Shown in pieces: positions 1 through 8,906 of a stretch of DNA of 64,000 nt (positions within the stretch are counted from its first letter, which is position 1; every line of letters starts with the position of its first letter). The notes beneath the pieces were generated by a model. It was not told the DNA's origin, ran no database searches, and was given only the letters and a program-made list of their open reading frames with translations. Made by a program: the position numbers and the translations under genes. The stretch spans positions 310,001-374,000 of the forward strand of contig NC_014655.1 in the NCBI RefSeq assembly GCF_000166395.1. The letters run 5' to 3'. This DNA is from Leadbetterella byssophila DSM 17132 (lineage in GTDB: Bacteria > Bacteroidota > Bacteroidia > Cytophagales > Spirosomataceae).

Positions 1-153
1 TTCCGATGCCACGTCAAGCATGGCAGCGTAGAACCCTTTTTGAGCCGAGGAAGCGGAAAAGGCAAGTTCTGCCTGGTATAACTCATTCTTTAATTTTTGA
101 GGTGTCTTACAAGCCATGCATAAAATGACTAAAAGGGAAAGGGGGGATTTCAT
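1..153 (-). CDS. Lipoprotein, 5' part only (runs off window start)
   Basis: The 51 codons visible begin MKSPLSLLVILCMACK, a signal peptide with a lipobox ending in Cys15, so the product should be a lipoprotein. The following stretch (ELYQAELAFSASSAQKGFYAAML) resembles the start of DUF4440/SnoaL-like (NTF2-fold) proteins, which often open with a similar 'E-A-FS-S-EKG--AA' pattern. This is a family resemblance from a short piece only. The ATG lies one base from the stop codon of the preceding gene in the same direction, so the two are probably co-transcribed. Confidence 0.7.
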   Translation of the reverse strand, partial: MKSPLSLLVILCMACKTPQKLKNELYQAELAFSASSAQKGFYAAMLDVASE

Positions 154-154
154 T

Positions 155-1390
155 TTAGTAGGTTCGTTTTATTCTAAAGGTTCCATAAATGTGTTTATTG
201 GATACATCGCAATCTCCTAGTTTATATAGGACTCCTTCAAAGGTTCCTTGCACAATACCTCCGCCGCTTTCTCCAAATATTTCAAATACAACGGAGCCTT
301 CTCCGTACACTTTTTTGAAAGTATTGCATTCTGTGTATTCACTTAGGTAAGAGACCAGGTTGAATGAGCCTGTAAATTGCGAGGACTGAGGATCTGTCAA
401 TTTTCCGAAACTGTATTTGCCCAGCTTGGTGCCGTTAGCTCGAAAACCTATTTCACTCTCCACTGCTGTGGCTGTTAAGATAGATTCTCCATTAAATACT
501 CCTAATGCGTGGAATTTTGATGTAAATTTTTTGCCTCCAATAGTCCATATAACGTATTCTTCCGGTAAAATGGTTAGTGTTTTTCTGATGATCACCATCC
601 CTCCACTTCCAGGCCTGTCTGGGTGAGATTTGCTGATTAGATTTTTTGCAGTTACTTCTATAATTACTTCGATTTTACTATCCGTTTCTGGTGCTGTGAA
701 TCTCACCTTTGAACTCTTGCCACCACTGATGGTGCCACCGCCAGATATCACTTTCCATTCCATTATTTTGTCTGATGATATGGCACTGGCAGTGAGTAGA
801 TAATCATCTGCATCAGCCGTTTCAGCGTACATATCCTGTGCAAAGAGTTCCAATTCTACTTCTTCTTTAGAGCCTATTTCATCCTTAGGAGAGTGTATTC
901 TTATTTCTCTAAAGATACCCCAGTCGCTAAAGTGTTTAGTTTTTACTTTTAACTCTTTCTTTCCTTTGTCCAAGGTACAGTTCATCATTTTATGCCAAAG
1001 TCCTTCTGCATCTTGGTAACCAGGGAAAAGGAAGTCTTCGTCACTTCCTGCATAGTCTTCTTCGGTATAAGATAAAGTAATCTCTACCTCTTTCTTCAGA
1101 ACGATGTCCTCAGGTAGTATTCTATACACTTTTACTATACTCAGATTGGGGTTAGGTGCCACCTCTTGGATCATGAATTGGGTTTCTTTCTCTACTGCGC
1201 TTTTAGGAATGGAGACAGTAATCCCAGGTGATTTCATAAGTCCTCCTTCAGGGCCTATCATGGCCTGGAGTAAGGTTCCTATGAATTCTCCATGGGAGGT
1301 TTTTAGCGGTTCTTTCGGACTGTCTTCAATGTCCGGATCTTTGCATGACACGAAGAGTAATGCTATTGTTATGCCTAAAAAATATTTCAT
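155..1390 (-). CDS. Lipoprotein with ZU5-like and Ig-like segments
   Basis: The protein starts MKYFLGITIALLFVSCKD, a lipoprotein signal with Cys16. I chose this ATG over one 12 codons upstream because it gives a clean signal peptide and makes a 4-bp ATGA overlap with the stop of the preceding gene, a common coupling here. Residues around 40-75 (GPEGG..SPGITVSIPKSAV) resemble the start of a ZU5 domain. A mid-protein stretch with 'WKVISGGGTISGG..VRFTAPETD' looks like a bacterial Ig-type beta sandwich. No catalytic motif is visible. It is probably an exported surface or periplasmic protein of unknown function, third in a run of lipoprotein genes. Confidence 0.75.
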   Translation of the reverse strand: MKYFLGITIALLFVSCKDPDIEDSPKEPLKTSHGEFIGTLLQAMIGPEGGLMKSPGITVSIPKSAVEKETQFMIQEVAPNPNLSIVKVYRILPEDIVLKKEVEITLSYTEEDYAGSDEDFLFPGYQDAEGLWHKMMNCTLDKGKKELKVKTKHFSDWGIFREIRIHSPKDEIGSKEEVELELFAQDMYAETADADDYLLTASAISSDKIMEWKVISGGGTISGGKSSKVRFTAPETDSKIEVIIEVTAKNLISKSHPDRPGSGGMVIIRKTLTILPEEYVIWTIGGKKFTSKFHALGVFNGESILTATAVESEIGFRANGTKLGKYSFGKLTDPQSSQFTGSFNLVSYLSEYTECNTFKKVYGEGSVVFEIFGESGGGIVQGTFEGVLYKLGDCDVSNKHIYGTFRIKRTY

Positions 1391-2370
1391 TGTGCTATTC
1401 TTAAGTCGATTTCTAATGCGTCCCAATTGCTCTTAAAGGAACTCACCATTACCGGTGTGTACTTGTAATTTGGAGTGAATGTTACGGTAGAAGTCCCTAT
1501 GGCTTCATCCGGACTTAATCCTAGTTTCTCGAAAACATTGGCCAATGGACCCACTGCCCTCATTTTTAATTTTCTTCCGTCACTCATCTGCGCTTTGATA
1601 CTGTATTTACCGATAGGGATGTTGTGAATGCTGAATAGGGTAGTATTACCTATTTTCTTCCTGATCTTAAAGGATCTTTTTTCCCCATACATTCCCGGTT
1701 CTATAGGTACAAGTTCTATTTCGATGGTGCCGTCACTAGGTAGGTATTCCGGATCTTGAAAGGGATCTCCCGGGTAGTTTAGTTGGAAACCAAAAGACAA
1801 AGCTCCACCATAGTAGTTACTTTCATTGCTTGGCTGTGCAGCTAACTCATCTGGATTTCCCGTTCCGTATGAAAGTAAAACGAAATTTTTTACCACACCA
1901 TTTCCGGATGGAAAGGAACTGGTGCCGCCCACCGGATAGAGCGCCATAACTGTGGGAGTATCATTATAATTCACTGTGATAGCTGTGCCAAAGAAGTAGG
2001 CTGCTCCTGCTGGAATAGAAAACTGATAATATCCGTTTTCATCTGTATACCCACTTCCACTGGAATAAAATCCACCTGTAAGGGAAGATGAAACTCCTAT
2101 GTGAGCTCCCTTTAGAGGGTTTCCTCTTAGATCTGCTACATAGCCTCTGGCTATTCCACCTTTCACAGATAAGGCAGGGAAGTTAGGCATCCTTGGGATG
2201 GTGTTTCCCATGACATTGACATAGTATTGGCTCCCTGACAAATTGAAGGTAGCTTGGCCGCTCACCTCCGGTAGCTCCGGTTGCTCCCCCCAGTTTACAG
2301 CAGAATTTACTTCTGAAGTGTCTTTGCAACTAGCCAACCATACCATCAGAAATATGATATATTTATACAT
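1387..2370 (-). CDS. Lipoprotein with carboxypeptidase-regulatory-like domain
   Basis: The 327-residue protein starts with a lipoprotein signal (MYKYIIFLMVWLASCKD). Residues about 70-130 (GYVADLRGNPLKGAHIGVSS..GYTDENGYYQFSIPAG) match the carboxypeptidase D regulatory-like beta-sandwich pattern common in Bacteroidota outer-membrane proteins, with the 'TDENGYYQFSIPAG' motif well preserved. Nothing enzymatic is seen. It overlaps the next gene by 4 bp. It is likely a cell-envelope protein, and the role is unknown. Confidence 0.75.
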   Translation of the reverse strand: MYKYIIFLMVWLASCKDTSEVNSAVNWGEQPELPEVSGQATFNLSGSQYYVNVMGNTIPRMPNFPALSVKGGIARGYVADLRGNPLKGAHIGVSSSLTGGFYSSGSGYTDENGYYQFSIPAGAAYFFGTAITVNYNDTPTVMALYPVGGTSSFPSGNGVVKNFVLLSYGTGNPDELAAQPSNESNYYGGALSFGFQLNYPGDPFQDPEYLPSDGTIEIELVPIEPGMYGEKRSFKIRKKIGNTTLFSIHNIPIGKYSIKAQMSDGRKLKMRAVGPLANVFEKLGLSPDEAIGTSTVTFTPNYKYTPVMVSSFKSNWDALEIDLRIAQ

Positions 2371-2451
2371 TCTAGTGATTTGATTAAAGATTTAAAAAAG
2401 TTAGTTTTCATGGCAGTGGTATTTAGGGGTTTTACCTTGAGTTTTACCTAT

Positions 2452-3258
2452 TTATGAAGTTGGTGCGATCTTGTTAAGAATGATGCTGGAACGAGTGATC
2501 TTCTGATTAAAGATGGTTGTGTTCTCCTGTTTTACAAGTCCAATTCCATGAGCCATCCATATGGTAACCGTTTCTGTTCCCGTGATAGTAACTACAGGTT
2601 CCCCATTTAAACTAAGGGTCTGATCTTGCGCTATTTCATATATATACTTCGTGCAAACAAATGTGCCGGCAGGAACCGTCACGGATTCAACGGCAGCAGC
2701 TTTTGTAGGTTGATGCAGTAAGGTCTGCTTCATTTGAAAGACTAGATGTTCTGCATCTTTTCTTCTATACTTAATGATTTGACCAGGATCTTCCGGTATT
2801 TCCCAAGTTAAATTGCTCCCTTCTACAAGTGCGTTATCCATCACCATAAAGTAGGGGAAACCTGTAACTCTTGCTTCATCAATTATAATATCCGGATTTT
2901 TTCGCAATTCTTCTATGATTAAGTACCAGGCATCCGGCATGTTTACCTGCGTGTAGGTTCTCGCATTCGCGTCATATATTTCATTGTATAGGGTCATGCC
3001 ACCTTCAGCAAATTGGAGGTCTGTACGTAAATTGTACAGTTTGATACCGGAAGAGTCTCTGCTTGATATGACCCTTTTTTCCGCTGTACCTATATTTACC
3101 CCGTCCTCTATGACGGAGTAATGGTATTTAGTATTGACTCTGGGTATGTAGTTATCCTTTTCTGCATCGGGGATAGGTTCGCTATTGGACTCCGGATCAC
3201 AGGCTGCAGCACCTATACTAAGTGCTACTATAATGAATTTCCATCTTAAGGCTTTCAT
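2452..3258 (-). CDS. Hypothetical lipoprotein
   Basis: The 268-residue protein has a signal peptide and lipobox (MKALRWKFIIVALSIGAAACDP). The rest is beta-rich, with alternating hydrophobic and polar residues, a short Pro/Glu-rich linker after the Cys, and a C-terminal part with 'VESVTVPAGTFVCTKYIYEI'. This last pattern is seen in DUF3108-like/LolA-like envelope proteins, and I offer it only as a weak resemblance. It sits between the YceI gene and the two other lipoprotein genes on the same strand, so it may belong to the same transcript. Confidence 0.7.
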   Translation of the reverse strand: MKALRWKFIIVALSIGAAACDPESNSEPIPDAEKDNYIPRVNTKYHYSVIEDGVNIGTAEKRVISSRDSSGIKLYNLRTDLQFAEGGMTLYNEIYDANARTYTQVNMPDAWYLIIEELRKNPDIIIDEARVTGFPYFMVMDNALVEGSNLTWEIPEDPGQIIKYRRKDAEHLVFQMKQTLLHQPTKAAAVESVTVPAGTFVCTKYIYEIAQDQTLSLNGEPVVTITGTETVTIWMAHGIGLVKQENTTIFNQKITRSSIILNKIAPTS

Positions 3259-3326
3259 ACTATTTTACTTCGTTAAAAAAGTGAAGATCCGTGCATGTGC
3301 CGGACCTTCCTTTTCGGCTTAACTGA

Positions 3327-3932
3327 TTAATTGGATTTCTTGAATTTGAGATTAAGTTTTATATCTACTTCCGGTAAAATATAAAGTGGGGCAGCAGGGT
3401 CATTGTAACTGTTCATTTCCCATTTGTGACGATCAAGTATAAAGGATCCTACTGCAGATATCTGGTTATTTTCCACCTTGATAAATGCAGGAATCTTGAT
3501 GGTATGCGTTTGCCCAAGTAAGCTGAAATCTCCAATAATCAAATAGTTTACATTCGTTTCTGCACTTTGATATTCTTCTACCCCTGTAATCTTAAAATGA
3601 GCGTTTGGATGAAGCGCTACATTGAAAAAATCAGGGCTAAGAAGGTGGTTAAGGAGTTGTTCTTTAACCGTTTCATCCGGAATGTCATAATTGGTAATGC
3701 TGGCAATAGGTATTTTAAATTCGCCTGCTGTGATTTTTCCATCTGAATTAGTCTGTATGGTTGCTGATACTTTGAAGGCACCTTCGTGAAAATGGTCCGG
3801 AGCACTGCCTTTCCATTCTATGGCGGAGGCCTCTTCATCAGCTTTATATTCAAAGGTTCCAATACTTTCTTTACTTGAGCATGAGCTTAATACAACAGCG
3901 GCAAGTAATGCCGTAAACAACTTTGTTTTCAT
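3327..3932 (-). CDS. YceI family lipoprotein
   Basis: The 201-residue protein has the lipoprotein signal MKTKLFTALLAAVVLSSCSS followed by a YceI-type lipocalin-like fold. Visible motifs are 'ASAIEWKGSAPDHFHEGAFKV' (usual W-G-K...H-G-F pattern), 'KITAGEFKIPIASITNYDI', 'LLSPDFFNVALHPNAHFKI' (the conserved SxDFFdv--yP-a-F) and 'LIIGDFSLLGQTHTIKIPA' (usual G-L-i-G-T). YceI proteins bind isoprenoid-type lipids in the periplasm or envelope. The cargo here cannot be read from sequence. The cupin gene lies 6 bp upstream in the same direction, so they are likely one operon. Confidence 0.9.
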   Translation of the reverse strand: MKTKLFTALLAAVVLSSCSSKESIGTFEYKADEEASAIEWKGSAPDHFHEGAFKVSATIQTNSDGKITAGEFKIPIASITNYDIPDETVKEQLLNHLLSPDFFNVALHPNAHFKITGVEEYQSAETNVNYLIIGDFSLLGQTHTIKIPAFIKVENNQISAVGSFILDRHKWEMNSYNDPAAPLYILPEVDIKLNLKFKKSN

Positions 3933-3938
3933 TTTATT

Positions 3939-4391
3939 TTATGGATTGGTTAACAGAAATTTGACTTGGTAAGTAGTAGATATTCTTTCTAACTGAGCAT
4001 TTATTGTTTCTACAGAAGGACGGATGGCCGCCACTTCTTTTAGTTGGTTAGGAATAGGTTTACTGACTTCTATGAAGTAGTTCCATAGATCTCCGGGTGC
4101 AATGATGTTGATAAACTTAGCTTGGTCCGTTAGAATTCTGAATGAGTGTGGTACCAAGCGAGGGGCAAATAAGGCCTCACCTGCTTTAAGTACCTGATAG
4201 GATTCTCCGATTTCTACGCCCAGTTCACCCTCTAATACGTAGAAAGCCTCATCTTCTAAAGTGTGTACATGTTTTGGTGGTTCAGAACCTTTGGGTAAGG
4301 TGAACTCAATCATGGCTAATTTGCTGCCAGCACCGCTGGGTTGAAGAAGGGTCTTGAAATACCCTCCTTGATATGCTCTGTATTCATTCAT
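3939..4391 (-). CDS. Cupin-domain protein
   Basis: The ORF codes a single small beta-barrel cupin. Motif 1 is G(S)EPPKHVHTLEDEAFYVLEGE, giving the His-x-His...Glu metal ligands, and motif 2 is 'LFAPRLVPHSFRI'. Cupins of this type are found as dioxygenases, isomerases or plain binding proteins, and no specific reaction can be assigned. The start at MNEYRAYQGG is preferred over one 18 codons upstream because homologous single-cupin proteins begin near here. The longer form would start at 4445. It ends 6 bp before the YceI gene. Confidence 0.8.
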   Translation of the reverse strand: MNEYRAYQGGYFKTLLQPSGAGSKLAMIEFTLPKGSEPPKHVHTLEDEAFYVLEGELGVEIGESYQVLKAGEALFAPRLVPHSFRILTDQAKFINIIAPGDLWNYFIEVSKPIPNQLKEVAAIRPSVETINAQLERISTTYQVKFLLTNP

Positions 4392-4485
4392 TTGGGATTG
4401 GATTAATAGTTTGATAAACCAAAGGATTGGCCTACTGGTATTCACAGAACGGGTTTCATAGATTATATAGCTGCTGGATTCATTT

Positions 4486-4650
4486 TTAGGCTAGGCCTCT
4501 ACAGGTAATTTTCACCGAAGGAGTCAGTATATAGGGTTGTGATGGATTAGAGCAGGGATCTGCTATCCTATAAGTGTTTAGAAGGTTTGGTACATGTTTT
4601 TTGAACCCCATATATAGAAGCAGGGGTAGATTAAATAATAGCTTTTTCAT
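4486..4650 (-). CDS. Possible small ORF (54 aa), doubtful
   Basis: In the 450-bp gap between the cupin and the LytTR regulator there is one open frame starting MKKLLFNLPLLLYMGFKK, with a basic-hydrophobic N-terminus like a signal or membrane segment and two later cysteines. No family is recognised. It could be a small exported peptide, the remnant of a gene, or chance. The rest of the gap (4651-4844) is AT-rich and I see no other gene there. Confidence 0.25.
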   Translation of the reverse strand: MKKLLFNLPLLLYMGFKKHVPNLLNTYRIADPCSNPSQPYILTPSVKITCRGLA

Positions 4651-4844
4651 TTGTCTTTAAATTGGTTAATAGCTTATTTTCAAAATTTTGACACAATTTT
4701 GGGGAGGTTTTATTAACCAAACAAACACTGGCGATGTATGCCTGTTTTTATCGGCAAATGATAATTTTCGCTGACAAATGAACTTGTAATAATAATGGAG
4801 CTCTATTCGAGTTTGGAATAAATGATGTGGACCAACTTGCTTTT

Positions 4845-5573
4845 TCAGTAAGTCCCCTTTGGATCAAATTTTTCAGCACAAGCCTGCTTATAGTTTCTGC
4901 CAATGGGTATTTTATTGCCATCAACTAACAGGTGATTCGGATGATACCCTTCTACTCGATTCAAGGGGACGATATAGGAACGGTGAATTCGCATGAATTC
5001 TCCCTGGGGAAGGAGCTTTTCCGTTACACTGATCTTCTGCTTAGTTTGGTAGGTTTTTTCTTTGGTCACCACCATTATATAATCTTTAATGCTTTCTATC
5101 CAAAGGATGTCCCGGGTATTGACCTTGATTAAACGTCTTTCAACCCTCAGGTATAGAAAATGATCCTGAGTGTGCTGGATTTCTTCTTGTGCTAACTCTG
5201 TAGCTTTTTCTCCATGCAAAAAATGCATGACTTTATCGATGGCCTGTAGAAACCGCTTTAAAGGTATAGGTTTCAAAAGATAATCTATAGCATTTAGATC
5301 AAAGCCCTCCACTGCGTACTCTTGGTAAGCAGTGGTAAAGATGATCATGGGTGGCGATTTTAAACTTCTTACTAGGTCCGTGCCTAATAACTTTGGCATC
5401 TTTATGTCTAGAAAAAGAAGGTCAATGGCTTGATATTGTATGGTTTGAAAGGCTTCTATGGCATTATTGCAGGTGCCTATGATCTCAATCTCCGGTATAT
5501 GAGTAGCATACCTTCGAATGATCTCCATGGCATGAGGTTCATCATCTACTATTAAAGTCCGGATCTTGGTCAT
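4845..5573 (-). CDS. LytTR-family response regulator
   Basis: Residues 1-120 form a receiver domain: acidic DD in 'LIVDDEPHA', phospho-acceptor Asp in 'LLFLDIKMP', Thr/Ser in 'IIFTTAYQEYA' and Lys in 'YLLKPI'. Residues about 140-240 form a LytTR DNA-binding domain ('YLRVERRLIKVNTRDILWIES..DYI', 'FMRIHRSYIVPLNRVEG', 'IPIGRNYK'). The ATG at 5573 overlaps the stop of the histidine kinase gene (ATGA). It is the standard partner of LytS-type kinases in this phylum. A longer reading frame upstream of this ATG is only the 3' end of the kinase gene in another frame. Target genes are not known, but the adjacent cupin-YceI genes are candidates by position. Confidence 0.92.
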   Translation of the reverse strand: MTKIRTLIVDDEPHAMEIIRRYATHIPEIEIIGTCNNAIEAFQTIQYQAIDLLFLDIKMPKLLGTDLVRSLKSPPMIIFTTAYQEYAVEGFDLNAIDYLLKPIPLKRFLQAIDKVMHFLHGEKATELAQEEIQHTQDHFLYLRVERRLIKVNTRDILWIESIKDYIMVVTKEKTYQTKQKISVTEKLLPQGEFMRIHRSYIVPLNRVEGYHPNHLLVDGNKIPIGRNYKQACAEKFDPKGTY

Positions 5574-6619
5574 GGCTTTTCCAGTTGAACCGTAAGTTCG
5601 GCTATAAAACAATCACTTTCGTCATAATATTCAAAGGTATGTTGACCTGGATACAATAAGACTAGCCTTTTTCTTAAGTTTAGTAAGCCTATTTCCCCCT
5701 TGTGATTAGTTGGATGAACTTGATCCGGCTTGCTATTGCTCACCTTGAAGGTTAGTTCCTTGTTATTCAAGTGTAGCTCTATATTGATCCAAGGAGTGTC
5801 TGTGGCTTCTGCAGCTCCATGTTTAAAGGCATTTTCTACCAAAGGTAACATAAGTAGGGGAGCTATCTCCTCTTCTCCTATTTTAGGGTTTATGTTTACA
5901 TTCAGTTCCAAACGGTCTTCATACCTTAACTTTTCAAGCTCAATATAATTTATCAATGCCTCTACATCCTTCTTTAGAGGAACCTTTTCAGCAGTACAGT
6001 CATACAATACATATCTAAGCATATGGGATAGACCAAGGATTATATCTGGAGTTTGAGGCGATTGTTCCAAAGACAAGGCATAAAGATTGTTTAAGGAATT
6101 GAATAAGAAATGAGGATGTAATTGGCCCTTTAGGAAGTTTAACTCGGCTTGTAATATGGACTGCTTCCTCTCTTGCCACAAGATGAATAGGCGGATGGTA
6201 ACACAGATCCAGACTACGGTATTGGTGCGTTCCAAAGCATTGGCAAAGTCAGTGGGTTGAGTTAATTGCTGATGCCAAGGCAACTGTAAAGACGACCATT
6301 CAATAGGATTTCCATGATCGTGATAATATTTATATACCAGCGGATTGGAAATAAATATTTCCGTTAATCTATACAGTATGGCTATAGTGGGGATCAATAA
6401 TAGTATGACCAAAAAGGTTTGGATATATTTTTCTTTGAAAAAGAATTGAGGCAGAACCCACTGAGTGATCAGATAGAAATACCCCATATGTATTGGAAGG
6501 TGTAAAAGTATGACCTCAGCACCAAGGACATAGCTACCGTATGCTGTCCCATAGATGATGGTCAGCAGGATAAAGGACAAAAGCCAATAAAACGTTTGTT
6601 GAAGTAAAGGGTATTTCAA
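5570..6619 (-). CDS. LytS-type sensor histidine kinase
   Basis: The 349-residue protein has about four N-terminal membrane helices (residues ~10-95 and ~125-150). A His_kinase domain (PF06580 type) follows: 'LNFLKGQLHPHFLFNSLNNLYAL' holds the phospho-acceptor His in the HPHFLFN motif. The ATPase part has the N-box 'PLLMLPLVENAFKHG' and the glycine box 'GEIGLLNLRKRL'. It signals to the LytTR regulator encoded directly downstream, with a 4-bp overlap. There is no extracytoplasmic sensor domain, so the stimulus is probably sensed in the membrane. Confidence 0.92.
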   Translation of the reverse strand: MKYPLLQQTFYWLLSFILLTIIYGTAYGSYVLGAEVILLHLPIHMGYFYLITQWVLPQFFFKEKYIQTFLVILLLIPTIAILYRLTEIFISNPLVYKYYHDHGNPIEWSSLQLPWHQQLTQPTDFANALERTNTVVWICVTIRLFILWQERKQSILQAELNFLKGQLHPHFLFNSLNNLYALSLEQSPQTPDIILGLSHMLRYVLYDCTAEKVPLKKDVEALINYIELEKLRYEDRLELNVNINPKIGEEEIAPLLMLPLVENAFKHGAAEATDTPWINIELHLNNKELTFKVSNSKPDQVHPTNHKGEIGLLNLRKRLVLLYPGQHTFEYYDESDCFIAELTVQLEKP

Positions 6620-6734
6620 TAGAAAAAAGAGTTTGTACTCCTAAAATTAGTTCTCCGACAACAATTTTTTTGTTTTTGAAGATAAAGGTAGGTTTTTGTC
6701 GATGAAAACAGACTTAACTTGTCAAAATCAGCAA

Positions 6735-7628
6735 TTAATTCAAAACTTTGAACCCTTTCGGTGTAACACCTGTCTTTTGTTTAAATAGCCTAGAAAAATG
6801 CTGAGGATATCTAAACCCGAGTTCGTACGCGATTTGGCTAATGGTTTTCTGAGGATCAAAGATTTTTTCTTTGGCCAGCTGTATTATTTTATTCTGGATA
6901 TATTCCTGAGCAGAAATTCCCGTTTCTTTTTTGATCAAGTCCCCAAAATAGTTTGGCGAAAGATGGAATTGATCAGCACACCAAGCTACGGTAGGCAGGC
7001 CTAAACTTTGGGTTTTAGCAGAGTTAAAGTAGGCGTTAAGCAGGACCTCGAAACGCTGTAGTACTCCTCTATTTACATGATCTCTGGTGATGAACTGCCG
7101 ATCATAGAAGCGCGTGCAGTAGTTCAGGAATAGCTCGAGATTAGATATAATTAGATTTTTACTATGTTTATCTATAGCATGCTGAAGTTCGTATTCAATT
7201 TTGTTTATGCAGTCCAGAATAATGGCTCTCTCTTGCGTAGATAAATGCAAGGCCTCGTTTACTGCATAGGAAAAGAAATGGTAATCTGATATTTTTCGTC
7301 CCAAATCTGTACCCAGCAGGAAGTCAGGATGAAAAATGAGGGCGAGTCCTTGCGGTTGGTAGAATTCTTCTTTGTTCTCTCCAATGATCTGATGGGGAGC
7401 TAAGAAGATGAGTGTTCCTTCTTCGTAGTCATAATGGCTTAGCCCATACCTTAAGTCTCCACAATGTACCTTTTTTAAAAAAATGGTATAAAACCCATAC
7501 CTCAGTTTCCGCAGTTTCCTGGGTGCTGCTTTATCCAGATGTACTACAGAGATCAAAGGATGTAAAGTTTCATTGTTATTGAAATCATTGTACTCCTTAA
7601 TGGACTTAAAATGTAATATGTCTTCCAT
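6735..7628 (-). CDS. AraC family transcriptional regulator
   Basis: The 297-residue protein has a typical AraC C-terminus of about 100 residues with two helix-turn-helix motifs: 'TVAWCADQFHLSPNYFGDLIKKETG' and 'TISQIAYELGFRYPQHFSRLFKQKTGVTPKGF'. The N-terminal ~180 residues are the cupin-like effector part used in Bacteroidota. It reads away from the GNAT-MarR gene, leaving 177 bp between them. Downstream is the LytS kinase gene, separated by more than 100 bp, so they need not share a transcript. Confidence 0.9.
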   Translation of the reverse strand: MEDILHFKSIKEYNDFNNNETLHPLISVVHLDKAAPRKLRKLRYGFYTIFLKKVHCGDLRYGLSHYDYEEGTLIFLAPHQIIGENKEEFYQPQGLALIFHPDFLLGTDLGRKISDYHFFSYAVNEALHLSTQERAIILDCINKIEYELQHAIDKHSKNLIISNLELFLNYCTRFYDRQFITRDHVNRGVLQRFEVLLNAYFNSAKTQSLGLPTVAWCADQFHLSPNYFGDLIKKETGISAQEYIQNKIIQLAKEKIFDPQKTISQIAYELGFRYPQHFSRLFKQKTGVTPKGFKVLN

Positions 7629-7775
7629 TTCTCTAACTATTGACTTCTAAAATAGATATATAAATTCTCAATCCGTACACCTAAAAGTGAAAAGGGTATG
7701 TATTTCTGTAAAAGATATACTGAAGGATGACCATTAACTAAATATTCATTGCTTAGTTTAGATATATAAAGTAAT

Positions 7776-7795
7776 TATGTAGTTAACTACATAAA
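7776..7795. promoter_or_regulatory. Perfect 20-bp palindrome, likely MarR operator
   Basis: TTATGTAGTTAACTACATAA is a perfect inverted repeat ending 10 bp before the start codon of the GNAT-MarR gene. MarR-family repressors commonly bind palindromes of 16-20 bp containing TAGTT/AACTA cores near their own promoters. I therefore infer autoregulation. The location between promoter and start codon is what a repressor site would need. Confidence 0.7.
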
Positions 7796-7805
7796 ATGAA
7801 TAATC

Positions 7806-8765
7806 ATGAAAAAGCTTGATTTTAAAACCTTAGATTCTACTCACTCGGCAAGTATTACGGATATGATCTTATCTATCCAACAAAAGGAATTTGGTATTCC
7901 TATCACCGTAGATGATCAACCGGATCTAAGTGATATTGAGACCTTTTATCTTAGGGGTGGAGGTTGTTTTTTGGGCGCATTTTTGAATGGAGACCTGGTG
8001 GGAACCATAGCATTGATTAAGTTCTCTTCTTCTTCAGGAGCCATTAGAAAGATGTTTGTAAAGAAAGAATTTAGAGGAAAAGAATGGGGCATAGCCCAGA
8101 AGCTTCTAGAAAGATTAATTCAGTTCTGTAGGGCGGAAGGTATAAGCAACTTATATCTGGGAACAGTGTCTGTCCTAAAGGCAGCCCAAAGGTTTTATGA
8201 GAGAAATCACTTCAGGAGACTTCAGAAGGAAGAACTTCCCAGTGATTTTCCCTTGATGAGTTCAGATGATGTTTTTTATGGATTAAAATTGGGTAGTGCT
8301 ATAGAGGAAGTTGGATTTCTAGCCCTCTCTACGCGTCTGCAAAGACTAAGTGAGCGTATAAGAAGGGATGGGGCTTTGATCTATAAAGCATTTGGCCGGA
8401 ATTTTGACCCCAAGTGGTTTCCCGTGGTATTGAGCCTGGATAGAAAAGGAGAGCTGTCCATATCAGAGTTAGCAGAAGAGATAGGATATTCGCATCCATC
8501 CACCATTGTATTGCTTAAGGAATTGCAAGAAAAGGGATATGTTAGTTCCAAAAAGGACATCTCAGACGAGAGAAAGCGACTGAACTTTCTCTCGGAAAAT
8601 GGGAAACAATTCATAAAAGAATTAAAGCCTATTTGGGAGATAATGAGTACGGTTTTGGAAGAAATTGGATCAAATTCTCATCATTTATTGAGGGCTATTG
8701 AACAGGCGGAGGATAAGTTGGAAGTGCAAACTTTCTATCAAAGAGTCTTGGCTATTAGACAATAA
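7806..8765 (+). CDS. GNAT acetyltransferase - MarR regulator fusion
   Basis: The 319-residue protein joins two domains. Residues about 1-155 are a GNAT acetyltransferase ('LVGTIALIKFSSSSGAIRKMFVKKEFRGKEWGIAQKLLERLI', the acetyl-CoA binding R/Q-x-x-G-x-G/A loop as 'FRGKEWGIAQ', and 'RFYERNHFRRL'). Residues about 165-319 are a MarR winged helix ('LSISELAEEIGYSHPSTIVLLKELQEKGYVSSKKDISDERKRLNFLSENG'), with the D-x-R-wing present. In many annotated fusions the MarR part comes first. Here the enzyme part leads. A palindromic site lies just upstream. The substrate is unknown. Confidence 0.88.
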   Translation: MKKLDFKTLDSTHSASITDMILSIQQKEFGIPITVDDQPDLSDIETFYLRGGGCFLGAFLNGDLVGTIALIKFSSSSGAIRKMFVKKEFRGKEWGIAQKLLERLIQFCRAEGISNLYLGTVSVLKAAQRFYERNHFRRLQKEELPSDFPLMSSDDVFYGLKLGSAIEEVGFLALSTRLQRLSERIRRDGALIYKAFGRNFDPKWFPVVLSLDRKGELSISELAEEIGYSHPSTIVLLKELQEKGYVSSKKDISDERKRLNFLSENGKQFIKELKPIWEIMSTVLEEIGSNSHHLLRAIEQAEDKLEVQTFYQRVLAIRQ

Positions 8766-8775
8766 GCCTTTAATG

Positions 8776-8815
8776 CAAAAGAGCTGCCTTCAAAGGAAAG
8801 CAGCTTTTCTTCTTA
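8776..8815 (+). terminator. Rho-independent terminator
   Basis: An AGCTGC/GCAGCT stem (8782-8787 with 8800-8805), extended by flanking A/T pairs, with a 12-base loop and followed by TTTCTTCTT. It lies 12 bp after the GNAT-MarR stop codon, in the convergent gap before the next minus-strand gene. Confidence 0.7.
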
Positions 8816-8906
8816 CATTTGACTTGACGTGAATACCTTTTATACAAGGGAAATAGAAATTTCCAAAGTGTGGATCAAAGAAGTATGGAACTGTTCGTTT
8901 TAGGGG

